Shown piece after piece: positions 9,499 through 17,591 of a stretch of 40,748 nt of DNA. A program made the translations under genes and the position numbers. How positions within the stretch are numbered: the first letter of the stretch is position 1; each line of letters begins with the position of its first letter. Below the pieces are notes generated by a model. The model was not told where the DNA came from. It worked only from the letters and a program-made list of their open reading frames with translations, and did no database searches. The stretch lies in the IMG/VR virus record IMGVR_UViG_3300003883_000001, positions 1 through 40,748 of that record; one strand, given 5' to 3'. Origin of the DNA: a virus.

Positions 9499-9945
9499 AT
9501 GGCTACAGAGCAAACACTGGCCGAACTCCGAGCAAGGTACAAGGAGTTATACGGCGAAAACGCTAGCGGAAGAGCTAGGGAACAATTTCTAATCGAAAAG
9601 ATCAAGGAAAAGGAAGCAGAAATCGATACCACTGAAGAAGATGAGCTATCAGAAGAAGAATCAGAGCAAGAAGTCGGGGAGCAAGAAGCAACACCCGAAG
9701 AGCAATCGAAAGAAGTAACACCTGTAAACGTGGTTAAAAGCCCTAAAGAAGAAGGGTTCACGCATGGCGGTAAATTCTATCCTTTCATGGAAGGGAATCG
9801 TTACAATGTAATTTTTAAGGGACGAGTAAGAGACTTTTCAGCCAGTAGCATTGCTATTATTCAGAAGGATAAAGCCCTTTTTTCTGAATTTGAACTACCA
9901 AAAGGAAGTCCGGTTACTATTCAAGAAAAAAAAAGACGTGCATAA
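9499..9945 (+). CDS. Head-region protein with acidic linker, function unknown
   Basis: A 148-residue protein with three visible parts. The N-terminal helical segment (1-40) has a TLAELRARYKELYGE pattern resembling small SAP/Rho-N/HeH-like folds. Residues about 42-75 form a very acidic Glu/Ser/Thr linker. The C-terminal region (about 80-148) is basic and beta-prone and contains FMEGNRYNVIFKGRVRDF. The gene lies between the minor head protein and the scaffold, so a virion or assembly role is likely. The lysine/arginine-rich end could touch DNA or capsid. I do not recognise the family. The 53-base upstream gap with promoter-like elements suggests that it may head a transcript carrying scaffold and capsid. 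Confidence 0.6.
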   Translation: MATEQTLAELRARYKELYGENASGRAREQFLIEKIKEKEAEIDTTEEDELSEEESEQEVGEQEATPEEQSKEVTPVNVVKSPKEEGFTHGGKFYPFMEGNRYNVIFKGRVRDFSASSIAIIQKDKALFSEFELPKGSPVTIQEKKRRA

Positions 9946-9960
9946 GGTGCGGTAATTGAC

Positions 9961-10818
9961 ATGGCTGGAATAAAAGAAGTACTAGAAATCGTTTCCAAAA
10001 AGTTTGGAGATGATACTTTATCTGAAGCTCTTAAAGCTGATGATTTGTCTAAGGTTGAGTTTTCTGATGATGTGATTTCACAGATCACAGAGAAAGCAAG
10101 CAACCTACTTACGCCTGATGCGGCGTTGAATAACCCTTCACTTATCGAGAAATATAAGGATAGTGTACACCCTACAATTAAGAAGTCTATCTACGAAAGA
10201 GTAGAAACAGACCTTAAAGAGTTGGGGGGTAAACTAGGTGTTTCATTTGAAGATGGTGAGCAGGCTAATGACATGCTTAAAAAACTAAAGGATTTTAATC
10301 TACCCGCGCCGGAAAAGGGTGATACCAAGAAGTATACTGATGAGATTGACAGGCTTAACTCTGAATTAGCTAAGACAAAGGAGTCTAGCAAGGGAGAGAT
10401 TGATAAGTTAAAGAAAACTTATGAGCAGAAAGAGCTTAGTAATGTTATCGATAGAAGCTTATCCAAATTCAAGCTTGCAGAGGCTTACGATAAGGACTTG
10501 GTTAAAAAGGGAATCTTTGAGAATGTTAAAGGGGAACTATTTAGCAAGGCTGTTGTAAAGGTAGGCGAGAACGGAGGAATAGAACTCTTCCAGAAGGATA
10601 TGCCTGACAAGATGATCTACACTGAGGCTAACAAACCACTCACTTTTGACGAATTTGTAGAGCCTTTAATGAAAGATTACGTGAAGAAGAATGAGGAGAA
10701 GAAAAAAACTGTTAAATTTGAGGGAGCACCTAAATTAGACGAAACAAAGTTTCCACCTAATTCAATGGCTGCTCACTTAGCGAAGGCCCGTTCAGAGGCT
10801 TTCAACACTGGCTCGTAA
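9961..10818 (+). CDS. Prohead scaffolding protein
   Basis: A 285-residue, highly charged protein directly upstream of the major capsid gene, where scaffolds are normally encoded. It is mostly helical, with a coiled-coil-prone segment at about 125-160 (IDRLNSELAKTKESSKGEID), then a more ordered region and a Lys-rich C-terminal part. Scaffolds direct the curvature of the capsid shell and leave before or during packaging. No protease motif (Ser-His or Clp-like) is seen here, and no separate prohead protease was found in the window, so the scaffold may exit intact. Assigned by position, charge and coiled-coil character. Confidence 0.7.
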   Translation: MAGIKEVLEIVSKKFGDDTLSEALKADDLSKVEFSDDVISQITEKASNLLTPDAALNNPSLIEKYKDSVHPTIKKSIYERVETDLKELGGKLGVSFEDGEQANDMLKKLKDFNLPAPEKGDTKKYTDEIDRLNSELAKTKESSKGEIDKLKKTYEQKELSNVIDRSLSKFKLAEAYDKDLVKKGIFENVKGELFSKAVVKVGENGGIELFQKDMPDKMIYTEANKPLTFDEFVEPLMKDYVKKNEEKKKTVKFEGAPKLDETKFPPNSMAAHLAKARSEAFNTGS

Positions 10819-10833
10819 GGGCAAACCATTCTG

Positions 10834-10883
10834 ACAGCTTATTTGCTGTAAAATTTATTTCATAACACATTTAAAATTTTACA
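10834..10883 (+). repeat. Two overlapping inverted repeats in the capsid-gene leader
   Basis: ACAGC (10834-10838) pairs with GCTGT (10845-10849). A stronger 10-bp pair, TGTAAAATTT (10847-10856) with AAATTTTACA (10874-10883), ends three bases before the capsid ATG at 10887. The two share the TGT at 10847-10849, so they are mutually exclusive in RNA. Neither has a typical terminator T-tail. A 5' stabilising or translation-controlling structure is possible. An AT-rich promoter region (TAAAATTTTA at 10872-10881) overlaps it. Confidence 0.4.
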
Positions 10884-10886
10884 ATT

Positions 10887-11990
10887 ATGGCATTTTTCAC
10901 CGATTGGACGGAAAAGCTACAAGCAGTTAGAACGGCTTTGGCTGATAACGTCCAGATCAACGATCCAGAAAACTATTCGAAGCTTACCGGCTTCATGAAT
11001 TACCTGTTCAGTCCGATCAACCCTAAAACGATCAAGACTGTTATGCAGGATAGCGCTGACAAAAGCACTTATCGTCCGGTACAAGTTAAGTACCAACCAC
11101 ATTGGGGTGACGAGGATGTAGTAACTTCTGACTCTTCTGATTCTTGTGATCCAGTAGATCAACGAAGAAGTTCAATTCAGACTTTAGAGCCTAATTTGTT
11201 CATTTCATCTAAGTTCTCATTGGATGAGGATTACTTACGACAAAACACCGAAGATTGGAGTTCACCTGATAACGAGGTTATGAAGGGATTCCAGAAGGCA
11301 ATGCGAGTAGGTAGAGAGAAGATGAATGCTCAGTTGGTTTCTAAGGCTAACACTTTAATTGGTGCGAACCCTGCGGCTTCTGTAAGAACTGGTTCACCTG
11401 TTCAAGCTGGAGATTTTGCGGCTGTTGAAATGATCAATGCGGACGGTTCTCTTTCTGTGAGCAACTTCGACGTTATTGTTAACGATCTTGAAGATAACTT
11501 CATGCAGGGTACTCCAGCGATTATCGGAATGGGTAACGCTAGAAAGGTATTCAACCGACTTGCTGTTGGTAACTTGAATACTTCGGCAGGAGTTGATTTC
11601 GCTGAGATCGAAGAGCAGTTTAACTCTATCCTCTTTAAGGATCAGACGGCTGTTACTGAGCTTGGTGGCGCTAACAGAGTATTGGTTGCTTATCCGGGAC
11701 TACAGCAGTTCTTCAATTACAACTTGAACAAAGGATTCTTTGCTCAGCAAGTGACAGATTTGAGAATCAAAGGCACAATGCCTGATCCAATCTATCCTTT
11801 CGAGTGGGATTACATCATGGAGTACGATAGCAACTGTGAGTCTGGAAACGGACATCAGGGAACTTGGACTTTCCGAGTGTTCTGCTACTTCGATTTGTTC
11901 ACTCCTAACGAGGATGCATTCGGAGATGTTTACGGTGATCTTAACGGATTTACTGGACTATTGGGTTACGATATTACACAAGGCTCTTAA
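10887..11990 (+). CDS. Major capsid protein
   Basis: A 367-residue protein after the scaffold, with the size and mixed alpha/beta composition of HK97-fold capsid proteins. Visible features fit a shell protein: a helical N-terminal arm, an alternating beta region around 60-110, a long helix around MKGFQKAMRVGREKMNAQLV, and a C-terminal beta region containing PDPIYPFEWDY. The gene has its own 68-base leader with hairpins, as expected for the most highly expressed structural gene. No N-terminal pro-domain is obvious. The assignment is from position, length and composition rather than from a signature motif. Confidence 0.8.
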   Translation: MAFFTDWTEKLQAVRTALADNVQINDPENYSKLTGFMNYLFSPINPKTIKTVMQDSADKSTYRPVQVKYQPHWGDEDVVTSDSSDSCDPVDQRRSSIQTLEPNLFISSKFSLDEDYLRQNTEDWSSPDNEVMKGFQKAMRVGREKMNAQLVSKANTLIGANPAASVRTGSPVQAGDFAAVEMINADGSLSVSNFDVIVNDLEDNFMQGTPAIIGMGNARKVFNRLAVGNLNTSAGVDFAEIEEQFNSILFKDQTAVTELGGANRVLVAYPGLQQFFNYNLNKGFFAQQVTDLRIKGTMPDPIYPFEWDYIMEYDSNCESGNGHQGTWTFRVFCYFDLFTPNEDAFGDVYGDLNGFTGLLGYDITQGS

Positions 11991-12001
11991 ATTGAAATAC
12001 A

Positions 12002-12535
12002 ATGAGTGATTGCAAACAACAAATACCACCTTTTATTGATCTCGCTTGCGAATATGAAAGCGGCAGAGTTAATGCTTTCGCTCTGGTTACTGAAGAGAAG
12101 GCGGTTTTAGCAGACGCTAATCCGACTTTATGGTCAACGCCTTCTTTTTACACTGATGAGGATTATTCAGGAGATGTCTTAATCCATCAAAAGGTCAGTG
12201 GGTCTTACGCGGGCGCTGATACTGAAATTGCGGGTAAAGGAAACCAACAAAGCAGGATTGGCGGTAAAAATCACACCGTAACCCTAAGAGTTGAGAGTGT
12301 TAAAGGAAATAGCTCCTACTGGGATAAGCTTAATATTTCCACGAATTACAGAGCGGTCATCGTAACGGATGATTACGGGCTATTGGTAGTTTCTACTACT
12401 AACTGTTCGGTAAGTGCTAATCTTGTAATCGAGGATAATATCGAGTCTATCGTAGAATGGGAAGTAGTAATCAAATGGTCTGACATCAAAGTCCCTGAGA
12501 CTTACGATGTGCCTACAGGTATATTTGAAGATTAA
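12002..12535 (+). CDS. Virion structural protein after the capsid gene (tail-tube or decoration candidate)
   Basis: A 177-residue beta-rich protein starting 11 bases after the capsid stop. It is the last gene before a strong terminator, so it is co-transcribed with the capsid gene and likely made in quantity. The central region (about 75-130) alternates strand-like hydrophobics (HTVTLRVESVKGN, YRAVIVTDDYGLLVV) and the end returns to a strand pair (EWEVVIKW). This pattern suits a tail-tube subunit or a capsid decoration protein. No other tail-tube gene was recognised in the genome, which favours the tube assignment. The function remains unproven. Confidence 0.55.
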   Translation: MSDCKQQIPPFIDLACEYESGRVNAFALVTEEKAVLADANPTLWSTPSFYTDEDYSGDVLIHQKVSGSYAGADTEIAGKGNQQSRIGGKNHTVTLRVESVKGNSSYWDKLNISTNYRAVIVTDDYGLLVVSTTNCSVSANLVIEDNIESIVEWEVVIKWSDIKVPETYDVPTGIFED

Positions 12536-12570
12536 TAAGAACTTTCTTTTAGGTTAGGTTCATAAGCAAA

Positions 12571-12598
12571 GGCCCCGTTTTTTAGCGGGGTTTTTTTA
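12571..12598 (+). terminator. Rho-independent terminator after the head genes
   Basis: CCCCG (12573-12577) pairs with CGGGG (12586-12590). A T-G wobble and a T-A pair extend the stem around a TTTT loop. The hairpin is followed by seven T (12591-12597). It closes the structural transcript that includes the capsid gene. Confidence 0.85.
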
Positions 12599-12604
12599 TT
12601 TTTA
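12597..12604 (+). promoter_or_regulatory. Putative -7 element for the glycosylation cassette
   Basis: TATTTTTA begins in the terminator T-tail and ends five bases before the ATG at 12610. It matches TAnnTTTG except for the last base and has the same short spacing to the start codon as other promoter candidates here. No convincing TTTG lies about 19 bases upstream. Confidence 0.4.
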
Positions 12605-12609
12605 CAGGT

Positions 12610-13188
12610 ATGAAACTTACAATAGCGATCTTATCCATCCCGGAAAGGTTGCACATGCTACAGAAGCTACTAAACGAACTGGTCCACCAATCATTTAATA
12701 AGCCCGTTGAAATCCTATACATAGGTGATAACATGAGCATGACGGTCGGTGATAAAAGAAACATAGCCCTAGACTCATTTAAAGGTGAGTACATTGCGTT
12801 TGTTGATGACGATGATATGATAAGCGAGGATTACATAGATAGTCTCTTAGAGGCCATTGAAACAAGTCCTGACGTTATCACTTTCAGAGTTGATCAGTTG
12901 TACAACGGAAAGAAGGATAGAAAGCAAGTGTTTGAGCGTGTACACCGAAGGATTTTAGACCCTACTTTAAGAAGAAAATACGGATCGCCTGTTTTAACAA
13001 TGCCACCTAATCATCTTTGTTGCTGGAGAAGGAACGTTATAGACCAGAGATTTCCATCTAAGAACAAAGGAGAAGACCACGCGTGGGCTGAACGCATGTA
13101 TAATAACGACCTTAAAATACACGAGATAGATAAGGAGCTTTATGTCTATCAGTATGACAGTAAGATAAGCCGCACCCAAACAAGATGA
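12610..13188 (+). CDS. Glycosyltransferase, GT-A fold (family 2-like)
   Basis: A 192-residue compact GT-A protein. The N-terminus (MKLTIAILSIPER) is the first strand of a nucleotide-sugar-binding fold. FVDDDDM at 65-70 is the metal-binding D-x-D region, and GEDHAWAERM at about 154-163 matches the (E/G)D position of the general base in family 2 enzymes. It should transfer a sugar from a nucleotide donor in the cytoplasm. The specificity is not readable. It is the first gene of a seven-gene cassette with overlapping stops and starts (the next start overlaps by four bases) that follows a terminator and promoter. Confidence 0.8.
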   Translation: MKLTIAILSIPERLHMLQKLLNELVHQSFNKPVEILYIGDNMSMTVGDKRNIALDSFKGEYIAFVDDDDMISEDYIDSLLEAIETSPDVITFRVDQLYNGKKDRKQVFERVHRRILDPTLRRKYGSPVLTMPPNHLCCWRRNVIDQRFPSKNKGEDHAWAERMYNNDLKIHEIDKELYVYQYDSKISRTQTR

Positions 13189-13844
13189 GACTTTTAACTA
13201 GTTACTTTCACGATAAAGAGCGAAAGAAGGAATTTGATTTCTGCTTAGAGCGCAATATGGAGAATGATTACATAGATGAGATACTGCTTTTCTATGAGTC
13301 AGGTGATTTACCAAAGCTTAACGACAAGGTTAAGATACTCCACTACGATAGACCCACATATAGGGATTTCTTTGAGCAGTTCAAAGAGGGCGAGGTTAAT
13401 GTAGTTGCAAATACGGACATCTTTTTCGATGAATCCGCAATACTTATGAATCGCGTTAAAGATCATCAGTGCTATTGCATAACCAGACACGAGTACGACC
13501 CAGAACAGTTATTACCATTCAGTAGTAAACCTCAATGGTCACAAGATGTTTGGGTGATGAGGAAGAAACCATCTAAATTAGAGGTGTATGAATACGTTGT
13601 AGCTATCAATAACCTCAATAAGAAGTATGAAACAATCCCCTTTTATCTTGGCGTTGCTGGTTGTGACAACCACGTAGCGTACTTATTATCAAAGAACTTT
13701 ATGCTCATCAATCCTTATTTTGACATCAACTGTATTCACGTTCACGAGAATGAAGAGCGTGATTACAATATGAAATACAGAATAACCGGGCAGATGGGCA
13801 GTAGATATGGAATATTAAAACACGTAAAACCATCACGTATATGA
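13185..13844 (+). CDS. Putative glycosyltransferase
   Basis: A 219-residue protein whose sequence fits a GT-A-like enzyme. Residues 71-82 (VNVVANTDIFFD) look like the strand and D-x-D-type metal site, and WSQDVWVMRK near 118-127 resembles a substrate-side strand found in similar proteins. It overlaps its neighbours by four bases on both sides (ATGA junctions), so it is co-translated with the family 2 enzyme before it and the dehydratase after it. Donor and acceptor cannot be inferred. It is less clear than the neighbouring enzymes, but context supports a sugar-transfer role. Confidence 0.6.
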   Translation: MRLLTSYFHDKERKKEFDFCLERNMENDYIDEILLFYESGDLPKLNDKVKILHYDRPTYRDFFEQFKEGEVNVVANTDIFFDESAILMNRVKDHQCYCITRHEYDPEQLLPFSSKPQWSQDVWVMRKKPSKLEVYEYVVAINNLNKKYETIPFYLGVAGCDNHVAYLLSKNFMLINPYFDINCIHVHENEERDYNMKYRITGQMGSRYGILKHVKPSRI

Positions 13845-14830
13845 AAGCTTTTATTACAGGTATAAACGGACAGGACGGAAGTTACCTAGCTGAGTTATTA
13901 TTATCTAAGGGGTATGAGGTCCACGGACTAATTAGGAGAACTTCAGAGCCGCTAATGGGTAAAATCAAGCATTTGGAGAAGTCTGTAACACTCCATCACG
14001 GAGATATGACCGATAGTAGTTCACTACATTCGATTATAGATAAGGTGAGGCCTGATGAAATCTACAATCTAGCCGCCATGTCTCACGTTGGCTGGAGTTT
14101 TAAAAACCCTGAGTACACAATGGACGTAAACACACTGGGTTTAGTGCGGATTATAGAGGCTGTTAGAACCACTGGTATTGATTCTAAGATTTATCAGGCG
14201 TGTTCTAGTGAGATGTTTGGGAAGGTTCAGGAGATTCCGCAGAAGGAAACAACACCGTTCTATCCTAGATCACCTTATGGAGCCTCAAAAGAGGCGGCTT
14301 TTCAGACAGCTAGGATTTACAGGGAGTCTTATGACATGAAAATCTACTGCGGATTCCTGTTTAACCATGAGTCTGAGCGAAGAGGTGAGGAGTTTTTGAG
14401 CCGGAAGGTATGTAAGGCTGTTGGTGAAATACACAGGGGTGAGCGAAACTTATTGGAGATTGGTAACATGGAGGCAAAGAGAGACTGGGGGTACGCTAAG
14501 GAGTACGTGGAATGGATTTACGAGATTATGCAACATGAGACACCGGATGATTTCGTGATATGTACAGGAGAACATCATTCGGTTAGAGAATGGATTGAAT
14601 TAGCCTTTAAGGAAATAGGCGATGAGATAAGATGGGAAGGTTCTGAAGTTGATGAGAGAGGTTATAATCAGAACGGTATTGAGAGAGTAAGAATAAACCC
14701 TAAATTCTATCGTCCAGCAGAAGTTGACACATTACTTGGTGATAGCTCTAAGTCTAGGGAGATTCTAGGTTTCGAGCCAAAGGTTAAGTTTAAAGAGTTG
14801 GTTTCTATAATGACCAAAGCAGAGCTATGA
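13841..14830 (+). CDS. gmd: GDP-mannose 4,6-dehydratase
   Basis: A 329-residue extended short-chain dehydrogenase that converts GDP-D-mannose to GDP-4-keto-6-deoxy-D-mannose, the precursor of fucose, rhamnose and perosamine type sugars. The NADP site TGINGQDGSYLAE is at 6-18. The catalytic region CSSEMFG is at 121-127. Tyr146 and Lys150 form the Y-x-x-x-K pair (SPYGASK), and FNHESERRGEEF at 174-185 is the GMD-type substrate loop. RPAEVDTLLGDSSKS near the end is the conserved GDP-sugar-binding segment. The length is close to the usual 340-370 residues. It sits between glycosyltransferase genes and overlaps both neighbours by four bases. Confidence 0.92.
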   Translation: MKAFITGINGQDGSYLAELLLSKGYEVHGLIRRTSEPLMGKIKHLEKSVTLHHGDMTDSSSLHSIIDKVRPDEIYNLAAMSHVGWSFKNPEYTMDVNTLGLVRIIEAVRTTGIDSKIYQACSSEMFGKVQEIPQKETTPFYPRSPYGASKEAAFQTARIYRESYDMKIYCGFLFNHESERRGEEFLSRKVCKAVGEIHRGERNLLEIGNMEAKRDWGYAKEYVEWIYEIMQHETPDDFVICTGEHHSVREWIELAFKEIGDEIRWEGSEVDERGYNQNGIERVRINPKFYRPAEVDTLLGDSSKSREILGFEPKVKFKELVSIMTKAEL

Positions 14831-15153
14831 CACACGAGGATAACAGGAGGGTATTAGTAGATGTGGAAAACCCTGAAGGTGGACGCATTAAAATAGTGAT
14901 TGCTAAAAAGGATTGTATTTTAGGCAAGCATTACCATAAGATTAAGACGGAAATATTCACCCTTTCACACGGCGAGGCTGATGTTAGATATAGAGACATC
15001 AATAAAAAGAGATTTAAAACTGCAAAGTTGTTACCCGGTAATACCATTGTAATTACACCAGACACTTTGCATGAATTTTTCATTAGAAAAGGATCGGTCT
15101 TACTCTGTCATGTAGATAGAGATTACGACCCTTCGGACGACTATCATGAATAA
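14827..15153 (+). CDS. Small cupin, probable sugar-modifying
   Basis: A 108-residue single-domain cupin. GKHYHKIKTEIFTLSHGEA (33-51) is cupin motif 1, with His35, His37 and Glu42 as likely metal or active-site residues. PDTLHEFF (78-85) is motif 2, with His82. The C-terminal DRDYDPSDDYHE resembles ends of sugar ketoisomerases and WxcM/CapF-like cupins. It directly follows the dehydratase, so it may isomerise or bind the 4-keto-6-deoxy sugar made by that enzyme. That is inference, because many cupins are not enzymes. It overlaps the next gene by eight bases. Confidence 0.65.
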   Translation: MTHEDNRRVLVDVENPEGGRIKIVIAKKDCILGKHYHKIKTEIFTLSHGEADVRYRDINKKRFKTAKLLPGNTIVITPDTLHEFFIRKGSVLLCHVDRDYDPSDDYHE

Positions 15154-16174
15154 TACAATTGAACTATTACCTAATGGGGATTTTAAAGTGATCCCAAGCA
15201 AATTGAAAGTTTTACACGTTGGCTTAATGGTCAATAAGAAGCTTAATGTAGGATTATCGAAAGCCTTTCGAGAGTCATGCGACTACAGAGAGGTTGAACT
15301 TAACCACCAAGCGATACAGGAGTTAACCAGAATTGATTTCAACCCTGATATTGTATTTGTACAAGTGCAAAACGAGAAGATAGGGAGCTTGAAAACAAGC
15401 CTTCTTAACGAACCTCTTCAGCTATTAAGAGATAAGGGCGCATTTGTTATTAATTGGACCGGAGACATCCGTAATGATGTGCCTAAATGGATGTATGAAT
15501 TCAATGCTGATTTAACGTGCTTCAGTAACATGCGAGACGTTAATAATTTCAGGGGTAAATCAGACTTCCTTCAAATAGGTATTGATCCTGTAAATTTCAA
15601 TCCTAATCACAAGCTTGAAGATTTACCAGCCAGAAACATGATGCCCAAAGGACTGCCGAAAGTAGTGTTTATGGGTAACAATGCTGGACATTTCCCTCTA
15701 AGTAGGTATAGAATGGACATGGTGAAGAGACTTCAAAGAGAGTTTGGAGATGATTTTTGGGTGTTTGGCAACGGATATCCGGGGTCAAAAGGAAGTTTAA
15801 ACGCCAGCCCGGCCGACCCTTACCACATGCAAAGCTTAGAAAGCTATATTTACAGGACGTCAAAGGTGGTCATAAGCATATCACACTACAATGAGGATAG
15901 ATATTTCTCTGATAGGCTACTTAGAGCTATGGGTTCAGGTGCTTTTGTTCTAAGTCACAACTATAAAGGCATAGAAAAGGATTGGGATGTAGGGAAAGAC
16001 TTGGACGTTTTCGATAATCTGGACGAATTGGTCGATAAAATCGAGGAACACACGGAGATTAAAGCGATTAATGCGTACATGCTTGGAAGGGAAGCGGCCA
16101 ACAAGGTCCATAACAACCACACATATTACCACATGGTACAGGATATTATTAATTTATACAATAAACACAAATGA
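15146..16174 (+). CDS. Glycosyltransferase, GT-B fold (CgeB-like)
   Basis: A 342-residue protein with the look of CgeB-type glycosyltransferases. The N-terminal domain begins with KVLHVGLMVNKKL. A linker carries a substrate-handling strand (VINWTGDIRNDVP), and the C-terminal nucleotide-sugar domain starts near KVVFMGNNAG. The signature YFSDRLLRAMGSGAFVLSH at about 253-271 is the donor-binding helix and the Gly-Ala turn of this group. Unlike its neighbours it has a GT-B rather than a GT-A organisation, so the cassette combines both folds. It overlaps the cupin gene upstream and the next gene by four bases. Confidence 0.8.
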   Translation: MNNTIELLPNGDFKVIPSKLKVLHVGLMVNKKLNVGLSKAFRESCDYREVELNHQAIQELTRIDFNPDIVFVQVQNEKIGSLKTSLLNEPLQLLRDKGAFVINWTGDIRNDVPKWMYEFNADLTCFSNMRDVNNFRGKSDFLQIGIDPVNFNPNHKLEDLPARNMMPKGLPKVVFMGNNAGHFPLSRYRMDMVKRLQREFGDDFWVFGNGYPGSKGSLNASPADPYHMQSLESYIYRTSKVVISISHYNEDRYFSDRLLRAMGSGAFVLSHNYKGIEKDWDVGKDLDVFDNLDELVDKIEEHTEIKAINAYMLGREAANKVHNNHTYYHMVQDIINLYNKHK

Positions 16175-16971
16175 AGACTTTAGCATACATGCCATTGCAC
16201 TACGGTGCGGACTACTTACTGGAGGCTTGTCGATCTGTATTGCCCGCAGTGGATGAATTTTTAATTCTTTACACGCCTCATCCTAGTTACGGACATAAAG
16301 GACGCATACCACTGCCTAAGTCCGAATCAAGGGACCAGCTATTCAAGCTTTATGAGTCGTTAAATGACTACCCTGAAGCAGGAGCGAAGTTGTCTTGGAT
16401 TGATGTAAACTCAAACAGGGAGAATGAGCACCGCGAAACTGGACACAGATACGCTAGAGAACATAAATTCGATATGTCTATAGCTGTTGATTCAGACGAA
16501 GTGTGGGATACTGAGAGTGTTTTTAAGTCCCTAGACGAAGCGCAAGGGCATCACGCCTTCATGACTACTTGGAAAGGCTGGAAGCACTTTTACAGGTCGT
16601 TTAATGAGTATTGCACCGATGGATTCCAGCCTGTTAGGATATTCAATTACAATAATAAGCTGGGGTCTACGGGATGTGTGGATAGTTCAGTGATATACCA
16701 CATGGGATATGCTATCAGAGAGGAGTTAATGGCGTACAAGCTATCGTGCCATGGGCATAAGAACGAAATGAATCCGGGCTTTTATAATGAGTGGGCAAAC
16801 TACAACAGAAAAGATTGGCAAGCATTCTTGGATTATGACTTCACTCAAGATAAAGACTGGACACTTCACCCGGTGAGTAAGCAAGTATGGATAGAGACTA
16901 AACTACAGGATGTTAATGAGCTTCCTGACTTACTTAAAAATCACAAATTCTTTGGATTGGAAAAGATATGA
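16171..16971 (+). CDS. Glycosyltransferase, GT-A fold (family 2-like)
   Basis: A 266-residue protein. The strand SIAVDSDEVWD (103-113) holds a D-S-D-E metal-binding motif of GT-A enzymes. The first strand MKTLAYMPLHYGADYL is followed by a helix with the C-R-S-V-L-P-A pattern typical of the fold. TTWKGWKHFYRSF and the later HPVSKQVWIE lie where acceptor-binding segments would be. It overlaps both neighbours by four bases. Sugar and acceptor are unknown. Its size and motif suggest one transfer step in a glycan built from several enzymes. Confidence 0.7.
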   Translation: MKTLAYMPLHYGADYLLEACRSVLPAVDEFLILYTPHPSYGHKGRIPLPKSESRDQLFKLYESLNDYPEAGAKLSWIDVNSNRENEHRETGHRYAREHKFDMSIAVDSDEVWDTESVFKSLDEAQGHHAFMTTWKGWKHFYRSFNEYCTDGFQPVRIFNYNNKLGSTGCVDSSVIYHMGYAIREELMAYKLSCHGHKNEMNPGFYNEWANYNRKDWQAFLDYDFTQDKDWTLHPVSKQVWIETKLQDVNELPDLLKNHKFFGLEKI

Positions 16972-17561
16972 GTAACGCCGCGGTAATAGTAGACAGCAGG
17001 AAGATCGATATTTCGATTATCAAGGCTCACATGGATCACTTGCCGGGCTATGATCTACATATCTGGTCTACTCATTTACCCGAAAATACTGCGCATTACT
17101 TCCATACCTATGTTGGTGGTGGTGGATCGGACTATAATTCATTTCTAACAAGGCCGTCTTTCTGGAAAGAGCTATGCGATTACGACAATGTGGTTGTTTT
17201 TCAGCAAGACAGTATGATATTAAGGGATGGAATAGAAGATTTTGAGGGGTTTGACTATGTTGGTGCGCCGTGGAAGTTTGGCGTTCCGTGGGGTAGGCCG
17301 GATAGGGCTGGAGGTAATGGTGGGTTAAGCCTAAGAAATCCAAAAGCCCATTACGATCTAACAATAAAGAAACCTTACAGTGGAAAATATGGAAATGAAG
17401 ACGTTTATTTTAGCCACTATTTACCAAATGTTGCGCCTTTTGAAGTGTGTAGCCTATTTTCTTGCGAGACTGTATTTAAATTGGGTACGCTTGGTTATCA
17501 CGCAATAGAGAAACACCTACCAGTCAATGAAGTTAATCGAATAAAATCCCAATATTATTGA
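16968..17561 (+). CDS. DUF5672-type glycosyltransferase
   Basis: A 197-residue protein with the DUF5672 landmarks: VVVFQQDSMILR (75-86, the D-x-D equivalent), FDYVGAPW (95-102), GGNGGLSLRN (115-124) and NEDVYFS (143-149). DUF5672 proteins are GT-A-like putative glycosyltransferases often found in glycan gene clusters. This is the last gene of the cassette. It overlaps the previous gene by four bases and is followed by a 30-base gap with promoter-like sequence before the next structural gene. Confidence 0.8.
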   Translation: MSNAAVIVDSRKIDISIIKAHMDHLPGYDLHIWSTHLPENTAHYFHTYVGGGGSDYNSFLTRPSFWKELCDYDNVVVFQQDSMILRDGIEDFEGFDYVGAPWKFGVPWGRPDRAGGNGGLSLRNPKAHYDLTIKKPYSGKYGNEDVYFSHYLPNVAPFEVCSLFSCETVFKLGTLGYHAIEKHLPVNEVNRIKSQYY

Positions 17562-17578
17562 TTAATTTTACCATATAA

Positions 17579-17587
17579 TATTTTTTG
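17579..17587 (+). promoter_or_regulatory. Putative -7 element before the Ser/Thr-rich protein gene
   Basis: TATTTTTTG (TA, three bases, TTTG) ends four bases before the ATG at 17592. A TTG at 17558-17560 lies 18 bases upstream of it as a possible -33 element. The spacing to the start codon matches the other promoter candidates, implying an almost leaderless mRNA. Confidence 0.45.
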
Positions 17588-17591
17588 TTAA

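Noticed and set aside
10834-10883. Rho-independent terminator before the capsid gene
   Set aside because: Stems are AT-rich and lack a following T-run, and the second arm lies next to the capsid start codon.
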